Source: Peptococcaceae bacterium UBA2264
Lineage (GTDB): Bacteria > Bacillota > Desulfitobacteriia > Desulfitobacteriales > Desulfitobacteriaceae
Reading direction: 5' to 3'
DNA: 22,022 bases
NCBI GenBank assembly: GCA_002347475.1
Contig: DDXI01000136.1
Span: forward strand, 1 to 22,022
Below the pieces are notes generated by a model that saw nothing but the letters and a program-made list of their open reading frames with translations, had not been told where the DNA came from and searched no databases. A program made the translations under genes and the position numbers. Positions 15,518 to 22,022 of this stretch are shown here, piece after piece; position 1 is the first letter of the stretch; each line of letters begins with the position of its first letter.

Positions 15518-16227
15518 TATAATTCCTCCTCCGCCGGTTCGGCATAACGAAATGTTTTTAATTTACCGGCAGGCACTGTAATATTGTCCAGAACCTCCAG
15601 GGTTCTGGTTATGCCATATTGTTTTTGAAAATCACCCAGCTGATCCCAGACATAATAAAAGTTAAGAGCAGACTGCAAGTTATGGGGGTCGCCGATTGCC
15701 GTGATAATATAGGGGGTCATTTGCCTGGTCCCGTTGATTTGAATAAAGGAACCGCTGCAGAAGACCTCAGTAGTGCTGGTTATGCGCTGATCATTGACAG
15801 CAATGGCTTCAGCTCCGCCATTCCAAAGAATATTCACTAACTGGCGGATATAGGCTTCATGGATAACATAATTCTGAATATCAACCCCGTCAGCCAGATG
15901 CGCGGAATCATCAAGAGTAATCCGCAGACCGGGTCCGTTCAGGGAACTCAGCCCGGCATTTTTTTGGGCTTCCAGCAGCTGTTGATCAGCCAGGACTGAG
16001 GCACTTTGCCCCTGATCATATTTTGCCAGTTCCTGCTGTAATTTCTTGTTCTCATTGACTAACTGCTGGTTTTCCTGCTCGGTTTGCACCAGACTGGGCA
16101 AAGCTGTCTCTGCAGAGACTGTCGTACCCGCGAGACCACCGGTGGATTTAAACAACAGTACAAATAATATGCCTATGACTACCGAGGCCAACGTTAAGAG
16201 ACTCCTGACGTCCTTTGGCCACAACAT
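15517..16227 (-). CDS. DUF881 membrane protein (first copy)
   Basis: The 236 residues have the same architecture as the neighbour: a membrane segment at about 9-26 (SLLTLASVVIGILFVLLF), a coiled coil at about 45-75 rich in Gln, Asn and Glu, then DUF881 with NGPGLRITLDDSA, LWNGGAEAIAVNDQRI and ITAIGDPHNLQSALNF. The two copies are clearly diverged paralogues, and conserved positions such as the LDD and GAEAI motifs suggest both are functional. The ATG at 16227 has GGGAGG 9 nt upstream. A cell-envelope or division-related role is the likely setting, by analogy with ylxW and ylxX, but this is inference. It is preceded by a 246-nt gap with notable inverted repeats. Confidence 0.88.
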   Translation of the reverse strand: MLWPKDVRSLLTLASVVIGILFVLLFKSTGGLAGTTVSAETALPSLVQTEQENQQLVNENKKLQQELAKYDQGQSASVLADQQLLEAQKNAGLSSLNGPGLRITLDDSAHLADGVDIQNYVIHEAYIRQLVNILWNGGAEAIAVNDQRITSTTEVFCSGSFIQINGTRQMTPYIITAIGDPHNLQSALNFYYVWDQLGDFQKQYGITRTLEVLDNITVPAGKLKTFRYAEPAEEEL

Positions 16228-16292
16228 TCTGACCTACCTCCCAATCTGACTTTCTGCCCGCTAACCCTAACGGGATATAAATAAAACAAACC

Positions 16293-16334
16293 TGGCGCAG
16301 ACCTAATTTTTCCCGAAAAATCCGGCCTGCACCA
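16293..16334. repeat. Long hairpin upstream of the DUF881 genes
   Basis: Two arms of about 19 nt (16293-16311 and 16316-16334) pair almost fully on the minus-strand RNA, with one G-A mismatch and a few G-U pairs, around a CGGG loop. The sequence after it on the minus strand is T-rich (TTTGTTTTATTT) after a 3-nt gap, so it could be an imperfect terminator or a leader structure of the DUF881 mRNA. Confidence 0.6.
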
Positions 16335-16411
16335 AGCCTTTGTCGCAAGCCTTAGCTGCACTTATGCTAACCCAAAATTTATACTTTCTGCTCTGATAAT
16401 AACTGCGTACT

Positions 16412-16423
16412 GTCATTAATGAC
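16412..16423. promoter_or_regulatory. Perfect 12-bp palindrome, possible operator
   Basis: GTCATTAATGAC lies between the ndk terminator and the DUF881 genes. About 29 nt downstream on the minus strand is TATAAA (16378-16383), a good -10, but no acceptable -35 is in place; an activator-dependent promoter would fit this pattern. Evidence is limited to the symmetry. Confidence 0.3.
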
Positions 16424-16441
16424 CTGAATATCTCAAAGTGT

Positions 16442-16467
16442 AAAAAAGGACACTCCATCGGGTGTCC
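16442..16467 (-). terminator. Rho-independent terminator of ndk
   Basis: The 6-bp stem GGACAC with GTGTCC (16448-16453 with 16462-16467) is followed by TTTTTT on the minus strand, 7 nt after the ndk stop codon. Confidence 0.85.
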
Positions 16468-16473
16468 CTGACA

Positions 16474-16923
16474 CTACTCGCTCAACCATTCCTCGCCGGC
16501 TTTTTTATAGTCGAGGAGTTCCGCTGGTTTGAAATAAAGATTGATTTCCCGTTCAGCACTGGTAGGGGAATCTGAACCATGGATAATATTGCGGCTGATG
16601 TCCATGCCATAAGCTCCCCGGATCGAACCGGGATTAGCATTGGCCGGATTGGTGGCTCCCATCATCTCCCGAGCCATAGCCACGATATTCTTGCCTTCCC
16701 AAACCATTGCTACAACAGGGGAAGACATGATGTAATCAACGGTTGGCTCAAAGAAACCTTTCCCTTTATGTTCAACGTAATGTTCTTCTGCCAAAGCACG
16801 GTCTACCTTAATTAATTTCAAGCCAGCCAATTTAAAGCCCTTAGCTTCCAATTTAGCGATAATCACACCGATGAGACCACGCTGTACGGCATCAGGCTTG
16901 ATCATTAGAAATGTTCTTTCCAA
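16474..16923 (-). CDS. ndk: Nucleoside diphosphate kinase
   Basis: Transfers the gamma phosphate between nucleoside triphosphates and diphosphates through a phosphohistidine. The 149-residue sequence begins MERTFLMIKPDAVQRGLIG and contains the catalytic H115 within RNIIHGSDSP, the ATP-site segments MVWEGKNIV and GATNPANANPGSIRG, and a normal C-terminus. The start is TTG at 16923 with GAGGAG 9 nt upstream; no ATG fits the N-terminus. It lies 99 nt after ftsH without a terminator between them and ends with a strong terminator, so it may be read from the ftsH promoter. Confidence 0.97.
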   Translation of the reverse strand: MERTFLMIKPDAVQRGLIGVIIAKLEAKGFKLAGLKLIKVDRALAEEHYVEHKGKGFFEPTVDYIMSSPVVAMVWEGKNIVAMAREMMGATNPANANPGSIRGAYGMDISRNIIHGSDSPTSAEREINLYFKPAELLDYKKAGEEWLSE

Positions 16924-17022
16924 AACTATTCACTCCTCATTCAGATTTGTCATATTCCTGCATTATCAGAAAGTATAATCTTGGGTAAGCATGAGAACAG
17001 CTAAGGTCGCCAGATTTTAATA

Positions 17023-19059
17023 TCAGACCTTTTGCTCAGGCAGCAGAACTTCTCCTGACTCCGGTAGGGTCTCAGTTCCCGCGGCCGAAGATCCTGTCTC
17101 TGGGAGACCCTCATTCCCGGTTAGGTCAGATACTTTATTTTCACCAGCAAGAGCCGGCATTGCTGCAGATATTTCCATTTCCGGTCCCTTTGTTGCGGCT
17201 GCGGTTGCAGCTGAAACCAAGCCAGACTCCGTATCCGGAGGACTGCCCGCTGCCGGAGTATCAAATTTAGCCAACAAAGCCGCAAACTCCTTAGCCTCCA
17301 GGGTTTCTTTTTCCATCAAAGCCTCTGCCACAGCATGCAATTTATCCATGTTCTGGGATAGCAGGTTCTGAGCCTTCTGGTAGCACTCCTCGATAATCTT
17401 CTTGGATTCCTTATCGATAGCGTAGGCAACCGCTTCACTATAATTACGATCCCGGGCAATATCCCGTCCTAAAAAGACTTGTTCTTCCTTATGACCGAAG
17501 GTCAGGGGACCCAGTTCTTCAGACATACCTAATTCTGTAATCATTTTGCGCACTATGCCGGTAGCTCTTTCCAGATCACTGGATGCTCCGGTACTGATTT
17601 CATTTAGAACCAGGGCTTCCGCAACCCGTCCGCCTAAAAGCAGGGTAATCTGGTCAAGCAGCTGAGACTTGGTCATATAGTTACGATCTTCCTTGGGCAG
17701 ATGCAAGGTGTACCCTCCAGCCCGGCCACGGGGAATAATAGACACTTTATGAAGAGGATCTGTATAAGTCAAAAGTTCTCCCACCAGAGCATGCCCTGCT
17801 TCGTGATAGGAAACAAGTTTTTTTTCAAAATCACTTATGACCCGGCTTTTTTTCTCAGGTCCGGCAATTACCCTCTCCACAGCTTCCTCCAGAGCTTGCA
17901 TACCGATATCCTTTTCTCCCCGGCGTGCGGAAAGAAGAGCTGCTTCATTAAGGAGATTGGCCAAATCAGCACCTGTAAAACCGGGTGTGCGCCGGGCTAT
18001 AACTTCCAGATCAACATTATCCCGCAAAGGTTTGTTTTGAGAATGGACTTTAAGGATTTCCGCGCGTCCTCTGACATCAGGCACATCCACCACAATATGA
18101 CGGTCAAAACGCCCCGGACGAAGAAGGGCCGGATCCAGAATATCCGAACGGTTGGTAGCCGCAATAACGATAACTCCCTCATTGCCGCTGAAGCCGTCCA
18201 TTTCCACCAGTAACTGGTTAAGCGTCTGTTCCCGTTCATCGTGGCCCCCACCTAAACCAGCACCCCGCTGCCGCCCTACAGCATCAATTTCATCAATGAA
18301 TATGATACAGGGAGCGCTTTTTTTGGCTTGCTCAAATAAATCACGGACCCGCGAAGCTCCGACACCAACAAACATCTCCACAAAATCCGAACCGCTGATG
18401 CTGAAAAAAGGGACCCCAGCTTCGCCCGCTACGGCGCGCGCCAACAAGGTTTTACCGGTTCCCGGAGGGCCATATAATAAGACCCCTTTTGGAATTTTAG
18501 CACCCAACTCACTGAACTTACGCGGTAATTTTAAATATTCCACTATTTCCTGGAGCTCTTCTTTGACTTCATCGGCTCCCGCTACATCATCGAAAGTAAT
18601 TCTTTTTTTGTCATCACTGACCAGTTTGGCTCTGCTTTTACCAAACTGCATAACCCTGTTGCCCCCGCCCTGGGTCTGCTGCATCATAAAGAAAAACAAA
18701 CCGACAATCACCAGGGGCAAAAGCAGAGTAGTTGCCAGACTCATCCACCAGGGAGCTTCCGCCGGGGTATCAGACTTGACAACAGGCACATGAGCTTTCA
18801 AGGCCTCCAGTAATTGCGGATCATTGGAAGGACCTAAAATTTCATACTTGGTGTTGTCTTTGAGAGTAACAGAGTATAGAACTCCGCTTGTTTCTTCAAC
18901 CCGGGTAACCTCTTGGACTTTATCTTCAAGTACAGCCTGATAAAAGCTGTTGTAATCAATTCCCAGGTCTTTGCTGGCTGGAGGATTAGACCACCTTATC
19001 AATATTACTGCTATTAGAATTATAAGCAAATATATAGCTACATTCTTGGAAAATTTCAA
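17023..19059 (-). CDS. ftsH: ATP-dependent zinc metalloprotease FtsH
   Basis: A membrane-anchored hexameric AAA+ protease for membrane and regulatory proteins. The 678 residues have a membrane helix at about 6-22, an extracytoplasmic domain, a second helix at about 108-125, Walker A GPPGTGKT (197-204), Walker B IIFIDEID (252-259), the SRH region ATNRSDILDPALLRPGR, and the zinc site HEAGH (419-423) with D495 (SSDLERAT) as third ligand. After about residue 600 it carries a low-complexity tail of about 78 residues rich in Ala, Gly, Glu, Pro and Thr, unlike the catalytic part. The start is TTG at 19059 with AGGGGGG about 9 nt upstream. It has its own promoter. Confidence 0.97.
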   Translation of the reverse strand: MKFSKNVAIYLLIILIAVILIRWSNPPASKDLGIDYNSFYQAVLEDKVQEVTRVEETSGVLYSVTLKDNTKYEILGPSNDPQLLEALKAHVPVVKSDTPAEAPWWMSLATTLLLPLVIVGLFFFMMQQTQGGGNRVMQFGKSRAKLVSDDKKRITFDDVAGADEVKEELQEIVEYLKLPRKFSELGAKIPKGVLLYGPPGTGKTLLARAVAGEAGVPFFSISGSDFVEMFVGVGASRVRDLFEQAKKSAPCIIFIDEIDAVGRQRGAGLGGGHDEREQTLNQLLVEMDGFSGNEGVIVIAATNRSDILDPALLRPGRFDRHIVVDVPDVRGRAEILKVHSQNKPLRDNVDLEVIARRTPGFTGADLANLLNEAALLSARRGEKDIGMQALEEAVERVIAGPEKKSRVISDFEKKLVSYHEAGHALVGELLTYTDPLHKVSIIPRGRAGGYTLHLPKEDRNYMTKSQLLDQITLLLGGRVAEALVLNEISTGASSDLERATGIVRKMITELGMSEELGPLTFGHKEEQVFLGRDIARDRNYSEAVAYAIDKESKKIIEECYQKAQNLLSQNMDKLHAVAEALMEKETLEAKEFAALLAKFDTPAAGSPPDTESGLVSAATAAATKGPEMEISAAMPALAGENKVSDLTGNEGLPETGSSAAGTETLPESGEVLLPEQKV

Positions 19060-19108
19060 CTCCCGAATCCCCCCTCTAGCAACTGCTAATATCAGCGCAA
19101 TATTAAAT

Positions 19109-19138
19109 ATTATACCATAGGCTTTAGCTCTTTTACAA
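19109..19138 (-). promoter_or_regulatory. Sigma-A promoter of ftsH with extended -10
   Basis: TTGTAA (19133-19138), an 18-nt spacer and TATAAT (19109-19114) preceded by TGG (extended -10) on the minus strand. The start near 19102 gives a leader of about 40 nt. The promoter lies between tilS and ftsH, where many Bacillota have hprT. Confidence 0.75.
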
Positions 19139-19149
19139 AATTATTTAAG

Positions 19150-20565
19150 TCAAGCCTGTTTTTTTACAACACAAACAACCTTGAGGCCATCAGCCCTGGC
19201 TGCAAAGCGATCACTGCGTCTAACCCCCGGGATCCAGAGCACTTCATCAGAAACAGCAATCAGAGGCAGTTTTTTCCTGGCGGCGGCAGGTACCCGGGCT
19301 TCCTGAAATACTTTTTTCAGGGCTTTATGCCCTACTGTTCTGAACCACATCTTATCACTCTCAGCCCGGGAACGGCAAACCAGAGAGTGTCCTGACTCAG
19401 CCAGCTCCCGGGCATCGAAAACTGTCCAAAGGTCTTCTGTCTCCCTCAGATCTTGTACTCCAGGTTGGCCGCCAATGCCCGCACCCGGAAACAAGCCTAC
19501 TGTTATTTCCGAAGAAGCAACCCTGACCCATTCGCCCAGCCGCAGGGGGACCGCATAGTTTAATTCCGGCCCGGGCAATTCTGCCCCTTTTTTTTTCATT
19601 TTGCTGAACCTGATTTCCCTGCTGAGAATCTCCACCCGCAGCCCCGGTAAATCCTGGCTCCAGCCAGTCTGCTTTTTGCTGGCCATTATTTTTTCCACAA
19701 AACCGAAAGCGATTCCCCGGGGTTCTTTGGTCACTGCTGCCGCCGCCCGGCGCAGCAGCCTGGATAAAATAGCCGCTGGTTCCTGAAAAGCAGCCCGATC
19801 CAGACAAACCTCCTCCGCAGGGCCGACTTGATAATATTTTTCCCAAGCCTCCTCAGTTTTAATCCCCAGATATTCTTCATCCCATCTCAGTACTGTGGCA
19901 GTCCGGCCTAAAACCGCTTCAATTTGCGGATTATATTTCTGAGCCAGTTCCGGCAGCAGCTCCAAACGTATCCGGTTGCGGTCATAGAGAGGTTCCAGAT
20001 TGGACCTGTCTAAAGCGTAGGCCAATCCTTCCTGGCGGCAGTATTCCAGAATTTCTTCCTTGCTGATATCCAGGAGAGGACGGATAATATTATTTTTGTG
20101 CGGATAGATCCCGGCTAAACCGGCTGTCCCGCTCCCCCGCAAAAGGCGATAAAGAATTGTCTCAGCCTGATCTCCCAGATGATGGGCTGTAGCCAGCAGT
20201 GTATATCCTTCCCGTCGGCAATCTTCCTGCCAGCGGCTATAACGCCATTCCCGGGCAGCTGCCTGAAAGGACTGCCCTGACAAACGGGCATATTCTTTGG
20301 CATCAAAATGGTGAACAAAACAGGGAACACCCAAGTCGGCAGCCATCTTTTGCACCAACAGGGCCTCGGCATCAGACTCCCTGCGGATGCCGTGGTGGAC
20401 ATGGGAAAAGGCTACTGTCAGCCCCCTTGGTCTCTGCTCCCGGGCATAACGCCATAAGATATGGCCTAAAGCCACGGAATCAGGTCCTCCTGATACAGCT
20501 GCCAGAATTTTGGCTTGATCACTGATCAATTCCGGAAAAATTTGCACACATAATCTTTGATACAA
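19150..20565 (-). CDS. tilS: tRNA(Ile)-lysidine synthetase
   Basis: Modifies C34 of the CAU-anticodon tRNA-Ile to lysidine, changing its decoding from AUG to AUA. The 471 residues have an N-terminal PP-loop ATPase with the signature ILAAVSGGPDSVALGHIL (SGGPDS at 25-30), VHHGIRRESD, ATAHHLGDQAETIL, LLRGSGTAGLAGI and IIRPLL, then the substrate-binding and C-terminal TilS domains (ALKKVFQEARVPAAARKKLP). Start: TTG at 20565 with AAAGGA and GGGGAG upstream. It sits before ftsH as in B. subtilis, although hprT is missing between them. Upstream is the intron-like fragment. Confidence 0.95.
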   Translation of the reverse strand: MYQRLCVQIFPELISDQAKILAAVSGGPDSVALGHILWRYAREQRPRGLTVAFSHVHHGIRRESDAEALLVQKMAADLGVPCFVHHFDAKEYARLSGQSFQAAAREWRYSRWQEDCRREGYTLLATAHHLGDQAETILYRLLRGSGTAGLAGIYPHKNNIIRPLLDISKEEILEYCRQEGLAYALDRSNLEPLYDRNRIRLELLPELAQKYNPQIEAVLGRTATVLRWDEEYLGIKTEEAWEKYYQVGPAEEVCLDRAAFQEPAAILSRLLRRAAAAVTKEPRGIAFGFVEKIMASKKQTGWSQDLPGLRVEILSREIRFSKMKKKGAELPGPELNYAVPLRLGEWVRVASSEITVGLFPGAGIGGQPGVQDLRETEDLWTVFDARELAESGHSLVCRSRAESDKMWFRTVGHKALKKVFQEARVPAAARKKLPLIAVSDEVLWIPGVRRSDRFAARADGLKVVCVVKKQA

Positions 20566-20581
20566 TCCTTTACTCCCCTTT

Positions 20582-20642
20582 TGCCCTCAGACCCCGACTG
20601 GGCTTTCACCAGTTAGATAACGCGTGCTTGGCTAGGCACGCT
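20582..20642 (-). mobile_element. Possible 5'-end remnant of a group II intron
   Basis: Immediately after the S1-gene terminator, the minus strand shows a hairpin GCGTGC/GCACGC (20622-20627 with 20636-20641), then TTATCTAACTGGTGAAAGCC with an ACTGG/CCAGT stem (20597-20601 with 20609-20613) and GTCGGGG. The hairpin followed by CTAAC-GGTGAAAG-CC resembles the start of domain I of bacterial group II introns, and class C introns are known to insert just after terminators. No maturase, domain V or rest of the intron follows; the sequence passes into the tilS ribosome site. Recognition is from memory of the motif, so it may instead be an unrelated structured leader of tilS. Confidence 0.4.
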
Positions 20643-20644
20643 GT

Positions 20645-20672
20645 AAAATAAAAACCGCCTATTCAGGCGGTT
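20645..20672 (-). terminator. Rho-independent terminator of the S1-domain gene
   Basis: A perfect 8-bp stem AACCGCCT/AGGCGGTT (20653-20660 with 20665-20672) with a 4-nt loop, followed on the minus strand by TTTATTTTA. It lies 15 nt after the stop codon. Confidence 0.9.
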
Positions 20673-20686
20673 GCATGCATGATCAA

Positions 20687-21070
20687 CTAATACCGGCCAG
20701 ATCCCCGGCCACCTCTCTTGGATTCGGTGGCTTTACGGTATTCTATCTGGCGCTCATCACTGTCTTTGATAAATTTACTCAGTTTATCCTCGAAAGAGAC
20801 TGCTGTCGGCCGCCGTTCGCGATTGACCCGTGCACTGGGATTAGCCTGCTTGATAGACAAGCCTATTTTCCCCTTTTCATCAACATGAATGATTTTAACT
20901 TTCACGGTATCTTTTTCCTTAAGATAATCCCTTACGTCCTTAACATAGGCATCAGCAACTTCAGAAATATGAACCAGCCCTATTAATTTATCAGGCAATT
21001 CGATAAAAGCTCCGAAGTTAGTTATCCCAGTTACTGTTCCCTCAACAATGCTGCCCACCGCAATGGCCAT
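20687..21070 (-). CDS. S1-domain RNA-binding protein (YabR-like)
   Basis: A 127-residue protein made of one S1 OB-fold domain (about 4-76: VGSIVEGTVTGITNFGAFIE, GLVHISEVADAYV, VKVKIIHVDEKGKIGLSIKQ) and a charged tail ending GGRGSGRY. Such single-S1 proteins bind RNA or ribosomes; the general stress protein 13 and YabR families share this form. The frame extends to a TTG at 21079, but the ATG at 21070 lies 10 nt after AAGGAGGAG and is the better start. It has a consensus promoter and its own terminator, so it forms a monocistronic unit. In B. subtilis yabR also follows divIC. Confidence 0.92.
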   Translation of the reverse strand: MAIAVGSIVEGTVTGITNFGAFIELPDKLIGLVHISEVADAYVKDVRDYLKEKDTVKVKIIHVDEKGKIGLSIKQANPSARVNRERRPTAVSFEDKLSKFIKDSDERQIEYRKATESKRGGRGSGRY

Positions 21071-21108
21071 ACGAAGCAAACTCCTCCTTAATCATTTATA
21101 ACTACTCC

Positions 21109-21138
21109 ATTATATCCAGTCAACAAGAAAGCTGTCAA
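21109..21138 (-). promoter_or_regulatory. Consensus sigma-A promoter of the S1-domain gene
   Basis: TTGACA (21133-21138), an 18-nt spacer and TATAAT (21109-21114) on the minus strand; both hexamers are perfect. It lies within the 111-nt gap after the divIC-like gene. Confidence 0.88.
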
Positions 21139-21181
21139 GATTGCATTGATAATTGCCGGCTTATTTGCTGAATCTGCCGAA

Positions 21182-21493
21182 TTATTTTTTGGGTGCAATA
21201 ATAATTTCGCCGTGTCTTACCAAACCGAGTTCTTCCCGAGCCAACTGCTCAATATAATTGGGATCATTCAAGAGTTCTATCTCTTCTTCATAGAATCGTT
21301 GTTGCTGCAATAAACTCTCTTTTTCCTGAGTAAGCACCGAGAGTTGTTTAGCTGTTCTCAGATGCAGCGAGCTTAAATGATAAACCGTACTTCCCATAAG
21401 CACTAGTAAAAGACCAATTATCAAACAAAACCCTGGCCGCAAACGCAGTTTTCGGCGCCGGCGGATCTGAGTAACTTTGGGAATCTTCTTCAC
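21182..21493 (-). CDS. divIC: DivIC/FtsB-like septum formation initiator
   Basis: A small bitopic division protein of the divisome core, which works with FtsL and DivIB to activate septal wall synthesis. The 103 residues have a basic cytoplasmic N-terminus (IRRRRKLRLR), one membrane helix (about 21-41), a coiled coil (about 46-75) and the end motif ARE-ELGLVRHGEI that marks the FtsB/DivIC family. The start is GTG at 21493 with GGGAGGAG 9 nt upstream. Its place between rqcP and yabR matches B. subtilis, except that yabP and yabQ are absent from the 139-nt gap on its upstream side. Confidence 0.93.
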   Translation of the reverse strand: MKKIPKVTQIRRRRKLRLRPGFCLIIGLLLVLMGSTVYHLSSLHLRTAKQLSVLTQEKESLLQQQRFYEEEIELLNDPNYIEQLAREELGLVRHGEIIIAPKK

Positions 21494-21632
21494 TTATATT
21501 TTCTCCTCCCAAACCAGTTTATTCCCAGGAATAATGCAGACACAATTTGGCCAAAAACTTCATAATCAAAATTTCCAAACTACCTCCGGCTTGCCGGGCA
21601 ATATGTAGCTCTAAGCACTAATAGGCAGCAAC

Positions 21633-21899
21633 CTATTCAGGCTCTGCCTTTCTTTCATCACGCAAGACCTCATATAGGGTAGAAGCCTCAGCAGCTCTGA
21701 CCGTGGCCGCAATATTAATTATGCGAACTTCCAGAAGGCGCTGCCCTATTTCCAAGGTGATGATATCACCGACCTTCACTTCTGCAGAAGGTTTAGCAAT
21801 TTTTCTGTTCAGAAAAATTTTACCGCCTTCACAAATATCCTTGGCCACGGTACGCCGTTTAATTAAACGGGATACTTTTAAAAATTTATCAATTCGCAT
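21633..21899 (-). CDS. rqcP: S4-domain RNA-binding protein RqcP (YabO)
   Basis: The 88 residues are almost entirely an S4 domain: MRIDKFLKVSRLIKRRTVAK, EGGKIFLNRKIAKPSAEVKV and GDIITLEIG. In B. subtilis RqcP binds stalled 50S subunits and works with RqcH in adding alanine tails for ribosome quality control. The length and the site next to the HU gene and divIC identify it as this family rather than the longer Hsp15. The ATG at 21899 has AAAGGTG 5 nt upstream. The 139-nt gap downstream holds a short CCGGC/GCCGG hairpin but no gene that I can support. Confidence 0.93.
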   Translation of the reverse strand: MRIDKFLKVSRLIKRRTVAKDICEGGKIFLNRKIAKPSAEVKVGDIITLEIGQRLLEVRIINIAATVRAAEASTLYEVLRDERKAEPE

Positions 21900-21918
21900 A
21901 TAACACCTTTTGAACCTT

Positions 21919-21960
21919 AAGGTAATAACCAGGTTCTGCGCAGAACCCGGCTATTGCCTT
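21919..21960. repeat. Long near-perfect hairpin between hup and rqcP
   Basis: Two 21-nt arms centred at 21939/21940 pair almost completely, with a perfect 16-bp core (21932-21947) and a few mismatches or G-U pairs outside it. No U tract follows on either strand. It may be a terminator without a tail, an mRNA-stability element or a repeat copy. Confidence 0.65.
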
Positions 21961-21980
21961 ATCTGACACCCATTTCCGGA

Positions 21981-22022
21981 CTATTTCTGGACGGCGTCTC
22001 TAAGCGCCTTTCTGGCTTTAAA
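21981..22022 (-). CDS. hup: HU family DNA-binding protein, C-terminal end (partial)
   Basis: The last 13 codons and TAG stop of a gene entering from the right edge: FKARKALRDAVQK. This matches the C-terminus of bacterial HU proteins (consensus FKAGKALKDAV). HU bends and compacts the nucleoid DNA. An HU gene followed by rqcP occurs in many clostridia, which supports the call despite the small fragment. Confidence 0.85.
   Translation of the reverse strand, partial: FKARKALRDAVQK

Noticed and set aside
17023..17090. LPETG sortase-like motif in the FtsH tail
   Set aside because: The tail is cytoplasmic and no hydrophobic segment or charged end follows in the sortase-signal arrangement, so the match is accidental.
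21519..21578. 19-codon minus-strand frame with GGAGG before it between rqcP and divIC
   Set aside because: The spacing from GGAGG to the TTG start is only 4 nt, the product resembles nothing (including YabP and YabQ), and such short frames are expected by chance.

Overview
This is a dense chromosomal housekeeping segment in which every supported gene lies on the minus strand, so it is read from right to left. The gene order (hup, rqcP, divIC, yabR-like S1 gene, tilS, ftsH, fol genes, coaX, dusB, greA, lysS) is the Bacillota block known from the Bacillus subtilis spoIIE-ftsH-folate-lysS region. Strong Shine-Dalgarno sites, many TTG and GTG starts, a full-length formate-tetrahydrofolate ligase, an N-terminally extended FolP and the nadABC-birA-coaX arrangement suggest an anaerobic clostridial relative of the Peptococcaceae/Desulfitobacterium type. 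That placement is inference. No phage, transposase, CRISPR array, tRNA or rRNA is visible.

Right part (22022 to about 16474): the C-terminal end of an HU gene, a long hairpin, rqcP (S4 domain), divIC/ftsB-like, and an S1-domain gene with a consensus promoter and a strong terminator. Next comes a short structured segment that resembles the 5' end of a group II intron, then tilS, ftsH (own extended -10 promoter) and ndk with its terminator. The sporulation genes yabP, yabQ and spoIIE, and hprT, which B. subtilis carries between these genes, are absent.

Middle part (16473 to 7793): a 246-bp gap with a 12-bp palindrome and an 18-19 bp hairpin, then two tandem DUF881 membrane proteins, fhs with a terminator, and an overlapping folate set (HD-domain protein, folP, folB, folK). 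A gap with its own terminator follows, then a DUF2520 dinucleotide-binding protein, panC and panD. No panB is present.

Left part (7796 to 1): a good sigma-A promoter begins a run of nadA, nadB, nadC, birA, coaX and dusB, which makes NAD and coenzyme A precursors and biotinylates carriers. A perfect consensus promoter overlapping a 31-bp tandem duplication drives greA through a leader of about 180 nt. Between greA and lysS lies a self-contained unit (promoter, structured transcript of about 200 nt, terminator) that looks like an independent small RNA of unidentified family. It is followed by a separate lysS promoter and the first 131 codons of lysS.
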